Shown: one piece after another, positions 12,504 through 24,850 of the stretch
Layout of the letters: the number at the start of each line of letters is the position of its first letter
Position numbering within the stretch: the stretch's first letter is position 1
Source: Dryas octopetala
Lineage: Eukaryota; Streptophyta; Magnoliopsida; Rosales; Rosaceae
Reading direction: 5' to 3'
NCBI GenBank assembly: GCA_963921425.1
Contig: OY992832.1
Coordinates: 5,394,001-5,458,000, forward strand
DNA: 64,000 nt
Position numbers and translations under genes: made by a program
Notes under the pieces: model-generated
Told to the model about the DNA's origin: nothing
Databases searched by the model: none
What the model saw: only the letters and a program-made list of their open reading frames with translations

Positions 12504-12701
12504 ATCTGAATTTGAGTTTTGAGCTAGTAAGTGCTCTGATACTTGTTTTTTTTCCAATCATAAAAAATTGTTCACCACAATGCCCTTTTTTCTTAAGAAG
12601 TTATACATTACTCTCTCAGAATATGGTGACTTGCACAACACATGATTCATGAATCACATGCTTAGAATTATGGCATTGGTAACTGTCCATAGTGGATGTA
12701 C

Positions 12702-12793
<92 letters not shown>

Positions 12794-13240
12794 AATAAAT
12801 CTTTGGCGGACAATATTGAAGTATATTGTCCTTTCTCTCGATCTATTTGATTTAATTCATAACTCTTATCTGCTTTTAGTTCCTGACATTGTTAGTTTGG
12901 ACAGTTTTCGTATTATTTACATACCTCACTCGTGCAATACAGGAAAATGTACTACACTCTTTGCCATATAAGAGAAATATGTATAGCATGCAGTTTTTAA
13001 AAAAGTACCTGAGACAATCTTTGTAAGTATCTGATCAAGAAATCGGGTGTTCAAAAGTGATTCTTTAGAGGTGCCATTAATTTTGAACATAAGATATACA
13101 GACAGAATGAATAGTTATATAACTGGTATTGACAGAACTTGGAGGAAGCCAGAATGGAAGAAATAAGGTTGAATGTGCATAGTTCCACAACTTTAAGCAG
13201 CATGCAGGAAAATATGTATTAATAAACAAAAGAGGAGTTG
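12504..13240. other. 3' flanks of the PPR and DMP genes
   Basis: The region between two convergent genes. It contains the long (CT)n tract listed separately and AT-rich sequence. I see no gene. Confidence 0.45.
12706..12792. repeat. (CT)n microsatellite, about 87 bp
   Basis: An uninterrupted CT dinucleotide tract of about 43 units lies 200 bases past the PPR stop codon. On the minus strand it makes a meaningless Arg-Glu ORF. Confidence 0.98.
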
Positions 13241-13879
13241 TTAGTGTGCAGACAGGGGGAAGCCAATTCCATGGCGTTTGGTTGGAAACACAACAAACAA
13301 CATACTGCAAAAGACACCAATGCCAACCGGCAATGCTGTGAGAATCTCCTGAGCCTTATCAGACGGTGCTGGATAGAAGCAATTCACTACATTCTGATCA
13401 AATAGTGCTACTGCGGCAAATACAAGTATTGACATGAAGGCATGCATGAAATCTATAAACCGGAGATGGAAATTTGCAGCAACTTCTGGCGAAAGGGTGG
13501 CTGATCCATCGATGACCCATAAGCCTTTGAATGTTGCAAACCCATAACAGACATTTCCATTCTTGTCCCTAAAGCTGTCAGTGAAACTCAATAGAAAACA
13601 TGAAGCCCCACAGAGTGCTACAAGGCCAGCAGTCATGGACCGGCTGACTGAGTCGCAGTTACCTTGGTTTGTGAATATGGGTGCCAGAAGCTGAAATGCA
13701 AGAACTGTTCCGGTAGGTAAAAGATTGGCCAAGTAAGCTGTACTCTGAAATGTCTGGTTAATGGCTCTCTGTATCAGGGTTCTTTTCTCATCTGCTTCAG
13801 GTTTTGGTGTATCTTGCAAGAGGGGAAGTTTTTGTTCAGCATCATCCCGGGATACCTTAGCTTCGATCTTGATCTCCAT
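13241..13879 (-). CDS. DMP (DUF679) family membrane protein
   Basis: DMP proteins are small plant-specific membrane proteins of the endomembrane system and tonoplast. Some members act in membrane remodelling during senescence, and the DMP8/DMP9 class acts in gamete fusion. This single-exon gene encodes 212 residues: a charged N-terminus, then four likely membrane segments (about 62-80, 93-112, 151-170 and 184-203). Family signatures include TAYLANLLPTGTVLAFQLL, FTDSFRDKNGNVCYGFAT and TALPVGIGVFCSMLFVVFPT. It resembles the DMP4/DMP6 group more than DMP8/9, because it lacks the long Pro/Arg-rich N-terminus of that class; this subgroup is inferred. The start at 13879 is supported by an upstream TATA-like box. 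At5g46090, next to the PPR and TPT genes in Arabidopsis, is also a DMP. Confidence 0.93.
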   Translation of the reverse strand: MEIKIEAKVSRDDAEQKLPLLQDTPKPEADEKRTLIQRAINQTFQSTAYLANLLPTGTVLAFQLLAPIFTNQGNCDSVSRSMTAGLVALCGASCFLLSFTDSFRDKNGNVCYGFATFKGLWVIDGSATLSPEVAANFHLRFIDFMHAFMSILVFAAVALFDQNVVNCFYPAPSDKAQEILTALPVGIGVFCSMLFVVFPTKRHGIGFPLSAH

Positions 13880-13950
13880 TGAAAGGTTTCAAGTCTCTTT
13901 TCCCTTGAATGTTTGGTCTGTTTTAGCATTTTTGTTATGAGGAACTCTGT

Positions 13951-13960
13951 TTATAAATAG
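13951..13960 (-). promoter_or_regulatory. TATA box of the DMP gene
   Basis: The minus strand reads CTATTTATAA, ending 71 bases upstream of the DMP start codon. Sequence and distance suit a plant TATA box with a short leader. Confidence 0.5.
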
Positions 13961-16900
13961 TGAATAGAAATGAAACTTGAGTGGAAGTAAAGGGAGGGAA
14001 GGGTGGTTAGTTATGCCTTGCAAGGATGAGCAACCTAAAACTGAAACTGAAATTTGGCTAAAGCAGCTAGCAGATTTCCGGGAAGGGAATTTTTGGCCTC
14101 TTACGTAGTTACGTAGTGCTTAAAAGTGATTGGATAAGGTTATTTTTAGTGTAATTGGCCAAATGTAAATTAAGCAAGCTTCCATGTTTTTTTTAGGCCC
14201 AAGTGTCCATCAAGTTTTCATGACCGTTATAGACAATGCTCGATAAAGTTGTCAAAAAGAGAGTGGGAGGGGAGATGAGGTTCAACAAGTTTGGCGTTAC
14301 AGGGGTTTGTTGTTTGTTGCTGAAACGCAATGCTCAAAGGCAATAGGCTTCCTTCAGAGGTTTTATTCATTCATTTATTTATTAATATTTCTTAATTTAG
14401 AGGTGGAGACCCGCATTTCTTATTTATTAGGCTTCCTTCTGGTTTTTCCTTCAACACATGAATGTCTGTTCGTTGGATACTTGGATCATATAGTGTCATA
14501 CTGTACCTTGCACGTTATAACTTTGATGAACGTCAGCTGGGAATTACAATCAATGAAACACCTGCCACGCTTAGAGCTTACATCTATCGGACCAAAAAAC
14601 TTGAATCTTTCGATTTCAGGCCCATACCAACTTTTGGGTTGGGCTGAGCTCATTGTCCATTGCAAAATAGAAACAAAAACCAGCCCACCTTGTGTCGATC
14701 TGTAGCCCATACAACAAAGGAGACAAGACATGCGACCATTTTGGCCCAAGGTCCTCTAGAGATGTCATATTCAAAGAATTTGACAAATTCAGTTGCCTCC
14801 AAATTGTGTTATGTGTCATCCATAGGACCATATATTATTGCCAAATGCCAAAGTCCTGAGCCTGAGCCTAGCTAGGGCTGTAGAGGAGCCTTTTAGCTTT
14901 CTTTCACTTTTTGCCAAGGCCTAAGGGAAGAGATAGAGAGTTGTAGCTTCTACACCTGCTTTGGCATCCGTTACAAACTTAAACCATAACGTACATTTTC
15001 AGGTCCAATATGTTTAAAGTAAAAAGAAGCGCACTACTTGATATTATATTTCAGAGGGTTGGTTCCTTTACATGTAGCATGGGCTCGCTCCTTTTGTGCA
15101 AATGTGCTACATCACAGAGTTGGTATATATTTTATCATTTTTCCGATTTCCAATTTTTCATGTTTTTAATCTTTGAGCTACTATGTTAGACTTCCGAATC
15201 TGGTCCAATTCCAAATGGTTAGGTAAGTGTCTACCAGCCAGGGGCTCAGAGCTGTGAAGTTGCTTTAATTCCATGAACTAGTTGAGGTTACCAGGAAAAT
15301 TATTTTCAATATTCTCACTCTTTTTTTTCTTTTTTTTTTTTTTTGTCAAGTAGCTTTTCAGAGGAGAATCTTGGAAAGTATTAATATCTTTCCATTTTAT
15401 GAATAACCTTTTTTTTTTTTTTTATCCTGCATTCATCATCACTACCAAGTACCAACCCTAGCATTCTTACTCCTCAAAATGATTTCAAGATTGTGAAATA
15501 ATGACACCATCAAAATGGACCCATGTATTATAATAATTTTGTTTCTTTAGGAGCTTCAAGCTAGATTGTATGAAAACAATGTGGTGGCCTATGAAATAAA
15601 AAGGTTTTCCCAGTACATTTTACAGTTGACCCCATCTGTAAATAGACCCTACAAATGCACAAGCAAATCATTTGGTGAGAGAGAAAGAGAGAGGGGTTCT
15701 GAAGACTGAAGGGTGTGCTGGTGTGATGATGAATTCTCTCAATTCCAATGAGAATGAGCCAACTTTTACTCACAGAACATGTAGATCATAGAGTGTTAAC
15801 CTTAAAAGTCATGGGAAAGAAATTCATTTTCCTCTCACTAATTAATTGATGGCATGAACCTTTAGTTGGGTTGGTTGGGTTCACCTTGCAGGTTCTAGTA
15901 CCAATTGATTTGTTGCTACTTTTCCATCAGTTTTCAGGACTGGTTAGGAAAGCCAGAAATGACAACAATGATGGTATATATGGCCAAGAAATGATGTACA
16001 ATTAATGCTTTATTGCTTTGTATAGAACTTGTATATGAAGATTGTTACACATTAGAATTCAATAGCTATCATCCTTTTTCCTATATTTGTGAGAAATCAA
16101 ATCTTATACTTTGCTTGGATTCTCAGAATGTTGTATTTAGAACCAACCATTCTCCAACTTAAAGGAGGAAAAGGAATAAGAATATAGCAGTTGCCTGATA
16201 AATTATGCATGCATACGTATAAAAATGAAAATACAGAGGAAATAGAATGTGATTCATGGTCACCAGTTTTTTTTTTTTTTTTTTGGCCAGATGGTCACGA
16301 GTTCTGCAAAGATAAGACAATGATGAAGAGAGGTGCCCCACTGGGGCACGCCCCATATAAGATTTACGCCAATGATGAATGGTGCATATGTGATGTGTCA
16401 CATCTGTTCCTAATTTCTCTTCACTTAATTAAAAAATATCTTCAATTCAAATCTTCCCTCCCTTGCATTATTATTTGGATTCCACCTTCATACTTATGAA
16501 ACTCAATGCAGTGCGTCGAACTAACACGATTTTTCTTACCTAATCTTTTATAAAGTAAGAATATTACTAAATTGGACTAATTAACACTAGCAAATGCAAA
16601 AAAAAACACTAGCAAATGCAAAAGTTAGAATAGTTTTGAAAGTGATTTTTCATTCAATAAAAAAATATATATAAATACTCTAAATCTAATGACCTTGTAT
16701 TTCTTTTTTTGGCCAGTAATGAGCTTGTATTAAATTGGGCAGATGATGACAAAATTGTTGGGCAACTAGGTTGTAGAAAATGGCTTGAATTTTCTCCCAA
16801 AGTTCAATACTTCAATGTCATGCCTTTTTTTTTTTTTTTGGTCGAATCATGTCATGGCTGATGTGTGCAAAATTGTTGATAGGCATGCAAACAGAAGCAA

Positions 16901-19900
16901 CAAATCTATTGAAAGGGGTAGTCATCCATCAATCACTTTTACAGCTTACACATCACTCTTTGGTTTTTCTTGAGCTTAAAGAATTCCTAGTGGGTCGTCC
17001 TACATTTGATCCTCTCCGATCACCATACGCCAGCCTTTCAGGAAGATTAAAAACGACAAAAAGAGACTCATCACTTCATCACTTCATCACTTGTGCTGTC
17101 GCTGCATCTGCCCCTCTCTATCTCACCCTTCTCACCCCGACTCTTTTATTAGTGCATCCAAAACATCGTTTACACTATATTTTTTGAATAGTGATATATA
17201 AACTCTTTATTGAATAGTGATTTTATCGGAGAGATTATAACTTTATAAGTATAATCAACCTTCGTTATCAAATTAATTTCAAGTGTGATCAACTTTCGGG
17301 CATGACCAAACTTCATAATCAACCTTCAATAGGCTTTTTGGGCAATTGGATCAAATTCGAAATCAAAGAATTTAATTACGTCTTTCAATGATTTGTTAGA
17401 GATGATAAAATTTCATTCCTCCACTTGGACTCCAATGGGCTTTTAACACATAACATAATCCTACTTATATATATGTTTAATCCTTGCTTTGTTTAAATTT
17501 AGTAGTCGGTGCATGCTATAGGATGGCCAGTTTATATATCTTCTTTATATCCAAATAGGTCTACAGCTGAGCTGGGTATTTGGTGCTGGTTTCCCATTAA
17601 GCATGAACTGTGCCCAAAATGTGTAAAGAAGTGAAAAAGTTCTCTTTGCCACAACCTTTCTCATTTAAATCACATTGGAGGATGAGCAGCCTTTGAATAT
17701 ATGCATCTTAAAGAATTAGAATATACATAATCGTGATCTGCATTCGTTTTCTAATCCATCCTTAATTGTTAAAAAAAAAGGACCCAAACACATCCATATG
17801 CTATAATATAAAAATTAAAGAGGAATAAAATCTTTTGGGATCTAGCCAAGTCTACCACAACTAATGATTCAGAAGAGGAGGAAAGTGAAGGAAAGTGAGG
17901 AGGGCTTGTTAGAAAAGAAGAGAAAGCATGCAGGCTAGGAGTGTCCAAATGGGAGAAAATTTCCACAAGCAGTTCAGAAGTGTCTTTTTTAACATAAAAG
18001 GGGATTTGATAAAGTGGGAGATGGTGGGATGGGAGAAAGGTAGAGTTGAAGCATGAGAGGACAATTATGATTGTGGTTAGGAACAGACTCAAATGGGTTG
18101 GATCCACCATAGTCATTACTAGCCTTTCTTTTTCTTTTTTTTGGTATCTTTATCAACTATATTGTACTGAATCAGGACCCTATTTTCCCCTTAAAGTTTG
18201 TAAAAGCCTTAGATCGATCTTGGCCCTATATATCTTGGCTGAATGGCTGGTAGGTTCCACAAAATACCTCCCAATCTTTCAAGGGTAATGGGTCTGCTTC
18301 TGCTATGCTGCTTTGAAGTTAGAGAAGTACTTATTGCACTCAGGGCTTTTTGTATTTTTGGTTTCAGGGATTGAATTGTTTTCCTTAATTCTATTGCAAT
18401 AAAGAGAAACCATCATTGAATTAGGAAGGTGCTAACTTGGGTCTTTCTCTTTCAGTTGTTGGACAACTTGGACCAGTACTAGTGCTTCATCTTTTTCTTT
18501 TTGACCAAAAATTAAATTATAAGTTTAATTAATTAATCATCATTAACTCTGAAGGTTCTTGGTTTGGTCTGTTTTAGTTTGTAGCTAGTAGACTGCAGAT
18601 ATAAATTTTGTTAATCCATTAGCGGTTAGCAATTTGGCTAGCTACCAAGAAATTGCTAATTAAACACGATTATGTTTACAAACTATCTAAGCAGTTAATG
18701 TTTTCAAAGTTCCAAACAAACCATAAGTATATTAATCCCACTTAATTGCAACAGTAATTGGTACAAAATAGTCATTACCTAATATGCAACCCTCTGCTAG
18801 CAATTTTGACATACACATGGTCTACAAAGCCATAATATAGAGAGGACCTAAAAAACTTTTCATGAATCAAAGTTACCTTTTTTTCTATTTGAATCATAAG
18901 TGTATGCGTCTCCTGTAAACAAAAAGCAATGATTTTGTCACAATTATATAGCTTCCAACAGCAGAGTGACAAGTAGCATCATATATCCACACCACACAAG
19001 TAGGCAGACACACATGGCTGCTGTTCATGTTAGAAATGTGCAATGCCAGCCTCATGCAAACGTTATCGTATACATTTGGTAAAGCTAGATAGCTTTGTTT
19101 TTTACTTTGCTGAATAATATATATTTGGTAAAGGTTTCAAGCTCACTTGGCCTTTTGTCTGCAACTGCATGCATGGTCTGAGGAGTGTGCACTTGTCACT
19201 TGAGCCTCCTCTTTTCACGCGGGTGACAAGCCCCATGATCTACATTAGTGTTCACCAAACCAATACTGTGGAATCACAAGGCAGGTGAAAAAAAAAATAT
19301 ATATATGCGATAAAAAAAAGACTTTTCGGTTGTTCAAGTACTTAGATATATGTATATGACATATTATGAATTTGATACCACTCATTTGTAGAAGGATTTA
19401 TAAATTTACTCAATAATTCAAATTTACAGTCTAATAATATAAAATTCCACCATACAAATATGGATAATATAGAAATACATTTTTAACTCTTGAAATTCAA
19501 CGTGTTCATATTTTTTCATTATGAAAATATAAATTTTTTCACTGTTAAATTTGTATGTCATAAGATATTTGTATCTTTATCAAATTCTAGTAATATAACA
19601 TGGTATGTCTTATAAGTGAAAATTCCCATAAATATATATATGTCGTTGCAATTAAAAGCATTTGCAGGGATTGAAGCAGATGCCAATCAAGTCGCAATTA
19701 AATTAGAGGTAGGTGGATGCTTTAACATCCGTTAGGTGGCATGTTTAAGGAAATTAAACCAAAGTTGATAAGTTAGAGGCTCAATTTATGGTGTTTTCGG
19801 ATAGAGTGCTCTATACTATTGATGTCAATGCCACAATGCCAGACAGCACTCATTACACGTGTTTCCGACATAAAAATTAACTCCACTGTACATTTACTCG

Positions 19901-22075
19901 CATATATGAATTGAAGGAAGCCCAAAAGAAAAGGAAAGAAGAAATCTAAGTGTTAGTGAATAGTGATACACTATCACCCATCACACATATTTTTAATAAA
20001 TAAATTGTGGTACAAATATATCCAATTTGGATTTTGGAAGCTAGGAATAGGAGGAGGATATGGTTCTCCAGCAGCCAACTTGGAAAATGTTGAGTTGAGC
20101 ACGTGCCTTTGGTTTCATTCACTTTTCTTCCAAAGTCTACTCCAAGTCTTAAAGCTTCTTGGTGGCTTCAATTCATCTTCCCAGAATGTTACCATCAACA
20201 TCACACAAAACTCTTTTTTTAAGTGCCCCAGCCATTATCTAACATCTTTTTCCATATTTGGTTTTTTCTTGTAATTTTCAAGGTTAAACAAGTAATTGTC
20301 CTTGTTAGGAAACAAAATAAAGATAAAACATGTACAGTGTGATTTGTAAATGTGCTGCCTAATTGAGGGTGTGGGCTCAGCGGTTTTGAAGTTTATTTTG
20401 ACTTGCTTACCTACCGTTGGCCTTTGAATTTTGAACATATTTTGAGTTGGTGGAACCTGAATGTAATCCCAACAAGAAATACAATGCGTCAATGCACATT
20501 CATAAAAACCTTGGCATTGAATTGATTGATAATGGCAAGCAAAATAATGACATTACATTCTCCATCTACAAAATCTGACATCTACTGCCTCCTGCAGCCT
20601 CCTCTTTAATTTGAGTAAACACCACTTGATATGTTGTTCGGTTGATCCTTTTGAGGTGCTATACATTATGTTGTTGAGACCATTTCAAACAACACGAATC
20701 ATATATAAATCAATTATGCATGTTAATATCTGTACGTAGAAGAGTCGTAGGACATTTATCAGTAGTATTTTAACAAACCACTTATTATGTTTTAAAGCTG
20801 TTGGATAAAAATGCTAAACAATGATAGGCCTACTATAATGTGTATATTCATTCAATTTTATTAACAGAGATGATCGATGTAAATAAATATGATTTAAAGT
20901 TGGTATGGAATTGAGTAAATAAACACGGACACATTATTTTATGATAAGCGATTCAATATATAGTTGGTAAGTATAGCATTACTCTATAAACATGATTATG
21001 CGTTGACAAAAGTCTGTTGTACATTACAAATTATTAGAGAGATTCAAACACATACTTGAGCCTAGTTTTCACTTCTTGATTATTGCGAGTGAAAATTTTA
21101 TATATATATTTCATTATGTGACCTAACATATGATAAAAAAGACAAATACAATAAATATAGACAAAAAAGGTTTACTTCTTAATATGTAATTAAGTAATAG
21201 TAAGAGTTACACTTAGATATATAACAAAAAATGAAAAGCACACGTAGGCATCACCAGGTCCCAATTCAACAAGAGGCCGACCATTTTAACGTGGCTAGTG
21301 TCTGGGTATGGGGCTCTGTACTCGCCCATTTTTGGGGCAAATAAAATGGCAGTGATCGAGTTTCGAATTTCGTGGAGTTAAAACAATTGGGAAAATGTCG
21401 AGAAAAGGAAAATTTTGGAACAATGTGGCCAACTTTCACTGCTCTATTATTTGACTTATTTGGAAAACATTCAGAAGCATATCTCTCGATCACTACTAGT
21501 TTTGCTAATACACAGTGGGTAATTTCATTCGTCTCATTCTCTTTAAGACTTTAAACTCCTTTTGCATCAACTGTAGCCTCTGCTAAATTCAAAATTGCAC
21601 ATACAATTTCTGCATGTTCACTATACCTTCTGCAATATAGCCAAATCTGTCTCTTTAACGAAAATGTATGCATGTACTATGTATGTCTCATCTCTAAATA
21701 TCCCTTGATAATTTATTTGGAATTAGTTTCCAAATTGCTCTTTTGACCACATTTGATTTGGTGAGTCATTTCTGAATCAAAAATACAAAATGCCACCATC
21801 CACTTTGCCTAAAAATGTAAAACTTCCATATAAAGAATTTCTTAAATTTTGTTAGTAACTAGATAACCATCCACTAGAACAGTATGTTAAATTAACGTAA
21901 GCTTGAGTATATTATCACTAGTGAGGACCCGAATTTACGATGCCCAAATTTATAGTTGGTTTCATGTTTCTTTTGTCGCTAGACTTGTACATGCTTATGT
22001 ACTTTTATATTTCTATTTTGTTGAGGGTAACGAGTAAAAGCCTCACAATCTTTTTTTAATTACGTGTGAAGACTT
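13961..22075. other. Long AT-rich intergenic region, no gene recognised
   Basis: Eight kilobases with only short, low-complexity or overlapping ORFs that show no family resemblance. There are poly-T runs (near 15320, 15410, 16267 and 16828). I checked by eye for conserved plant miRNAs (miR156, 159, 160, 164-172, 319, 390, 393-399, 482) and saw none. Unannotated lncRNA or degraded transposons cannot be excluded. Confidence 0.4.
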
Positions 22076-22078
22076 TAA

Positions 22079-22852
22079 TGGTGCGTTTGAATGAAGTAAT
22101 TTGAAATTACTAAAGAATTCACAAATGACGGAATTTAAAACGATGTGATTTAAAATTTTAGAATATATAAATTCTCTTGTTTGGATAACATATAAACATA
22201 ATGAAGTTTAAATAAGGAATTTATGGTAGTTTTAATTTTTGATGCATCAATTCAAAAGAGTGATGGTGATGGTGGCAACAATTAATAAAAATGATGTTTA
22301 TAGTGAGTTGACCATATTGGTAGGGGTAATGGCCCACAAACGGTGGGAGAAATGGTGGTGGCTAAAATTGGGGTGTTGGTGGTGGCAGTGGCGGTGGTGG
22401 TGGTGGTGGTGGTGGTGTTGGTGTTGGAAATGGCAGTGATGGTGATGGCGGCGGTGATGGTGATGGTGGTGGTGGTGGTGGTGGTGGTGACAGTGATGGC
22501 GGTGGTGGCGTTCTTGGTGTTGGTGGTGGTGGCGGCAGCGGCAGCGGGGGTGGTGGCGAGGGTGGCGGGGGTGGTGGTGTTAATGATGGTGATGTTGGCG
22601 GCAGTGGTAGTAGTGTCAACATGGTCGACACGACTTATTTTTCTTTTGTAAAAATTGGAATTTTGAAAATGACACCAATTTATGTAGAATTTAAAGTTGA
22701 AATTTACAGCCTTCAAATCCCAAGTTTTTTTCCACCTAGAATTTACAAAATTCTGTATTTATTGACCCAAACAAGGAAATTAGAGCATGTAATTTCTTAA
22801 ATGCTGAGTTTTGTTTAAATTCTGAGTTTTTTTCCCCCATCCAAACACACCA
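22079..22852. mobile_element. PIF/Harbinger-like non-autonomous element with GGT-rich core
   Basis: The ends are imperfect inverted repeats: TGGTGCGTTTGAATG at the left and the reverse complement of TGGTGTGTTTGGATG at the right. Both sides carry the trinucleotide TAA (22076-22078 and 22853-22855), the usual 3-bp target duplication of PIF/Harbinger elements. Subterminal AATTTAAA and TTTGG stretches also mirror each other. The centre (about 22376-22580) is a degenerate GGT/GGC repeat. No transposase is present, so it could only move with help from elsewhere. Confidence 0.68.
22376..22580. repeat. Degenerate (GGT)n/(GGC)n tract
   Basis: A trinucleotide-rich region of GGT, GGC and GAT units, strongly purine/T-biased on the plus strand. 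Its long ORFs (poly-Val one way, Pro/Thr-rich the other) are by-products of the repeat. Confidence 0.9.
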
Positions 22853-22855
22853 TAA

Positions 22856-24850
22856 AAGTAAAATTCAAATACGTGCAATTATATGCAAAATAATACGTAT
22901 TAAGTAAATTTTAATGCGTTAGTGTTAATATATTTAAACTTATAGTTCGCCTTATACTTATTTTTTTATTATCGGATCATTTGTGCAATTTAATTTTTCT
23001 ATTTCTAGAATAAAAACAAATATTTTAAAAAATGATGGAATTATAAATTAATAAAATAAAAAATTTATGGAATTATAGAGTTTAAAAATGAGCTTGAAAA
23101 CAAGGGTCATTTTGCAAATCCCAGTATCCAAAGTCCAGATATTGGAAATTTGAAATTCCCTCCTTTGTGATTTGCAAAAGTGCCCGGATTCCAAAATCTT
23201 GGACATTGGTCAACATAAAAGTCACTTGGGTTCTTCATTTTTCTACCGATGGTTCTTACGGTGATCACACACAATCTCTGCTCCTCTGTCTCTGGCCTCG
23301 TCTGATTAAATCTTGAGCGAATCTTGGGCGTCAACTTGATCGGATGGTTGATAGATAACTGTAATAAATACAATACTTCTGGAATTTACAGCCTTATCCT
23401 ATTGGACACGGGCATTGGACAATGGCTAAGCGTGCCGAATCTACGGACGGATCTGCCACGTGTACGGCATCTATTTAGTAATTAATTCGCCTTACAATAT
23501 AAGTATATAACGAATTGATTGAGAGTTTGAGACAAATTTAACCTTTGGAGGTTCCTTTCAAAAATTCAAACTAATTACATACCAACAAAAAAGTCTATAT
23601 CCTTTATTCATTGTTTTAAGGGTTCGTTATTAATTCATTTTGATAAATATGGGCGCCAATAAAGCACTAAATTTTGTTAACTGGTTCTGTACAATTTCAT
23701 TTATTTTTATTTTTCAATTACCTTACTTGTGTGTCCTTGGTAAACCTAGTATTAACATTTATTAGAAGTGGTGTTTTAATGCATGCTTCGAATTGGTTAT
23801 TAATTATGAGCTGAATCATGTGGTTTTTAATGGAGACCTTCACATAAACATTTTTTTTGTGAAAGTTTGTAACTTGAATGATAGTGAATATTTGCCTTAA
23901 CTTCTAAGACCATAACCTCGTCCATATTAAAGGAAAATTATATTTACTATAGTTCAAAGAATAACAAATATTTATGTTTTTTGGGTTAACTAAAAAACCT
24001 TTTTTCTTCACATATAATAAATATATGACAAGAGCTGGCCTTATTTTCTTTTTGGCATTTATTTATGGAATGTTGATTGTGTGTTTATCCTTTGCAACAC
24101 TCAAATATAATCGCTACTTTCAATTGTAACCGTCATGCTGTAGTCTTCACTCACATGTTTAAGTTTAGAACTTCACGCTTGATCCAAACCTCATTGCACA
24201 CCAATATCGTGTGTGCTTCAGTTTCACTCTTTCATGCACCTTATATTCACATAAAACGATTTATCTATTATACAATTTTAGTCCTCAAAACACTCACAAG
24301 TGCTATCATTCCATGATATAACCAATGAGATCGACCTATTATTTATTATCTAATTTTAAAATTAATTAACTTCATATGTATTTTTTTTAATATATAGCAT
24401 GTAATATTACTACATTGTAAATCAAACTATATTTGATTTTACTTTTATAGATTAGTAATTTTAAAAATTGCAGATTTTTTCTTCTTTATGAACTTTTTTT
24501 AAAACCCAAGTTGATCCTCATTCATTGAAAAGAAAAACAAGAATTATAGTTTTTTTTGGGCAGAAAAAAAAATTTAGTTAATTATCTTTTACTTGACAGA
24601 AATTTTTTGTTGTTTCTGGTAAAGATAGACAATAAAGTAGGGGTACACGGTACAGCCATGAAAATGATAGCCTCCTCTGAGTCATAATTTTAGTCCCAAC
24701 GGGCCAACAGCATGAATAATAACTTTTGTGTTGCCTAAAAAGCTCACATATATGAGCATGCCAAATATTGAAGCAGTTGACACTCACTCTGAGGTCTCTG
24801 CAGTCTGCACACAGTTTGTAGAAGCAAACAGCAAGTCACAAACAGCAAGA
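22856..24850. other. Intergenic, upstream region of HSL1-type gene
   Basis: AT-rich spacer that includes the receptor-kinase promoter near its right end. No further gene or complete repeat was recognised. Confidence 0.4.

Noticed and set aside
12616..12813. Arg-Glu repeat ORF on the minus strand
   Set aside because: It is a translation of the (CT)n microsatellite.
14307..14875. Cluster of ORFs of 61-132 codons on both strands
   Set aside because: They overlap each other, lack any family motif and have no splice or promoter context.
13961..22075. Search for conserved plant miRNAs in the long spacer
   Set aside because: None of the common mature miRNA sequences was seen by eye on either strand; the similarity of 20047-20061 (GGAATAGGAGGAGGA) to the miR482 pattern fails at key positions.
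22239..22716. Poly-Val, poly-Thr and Pro-rich ORFs
   Set aside because: They are translations of the GGT-rich core in different frames.
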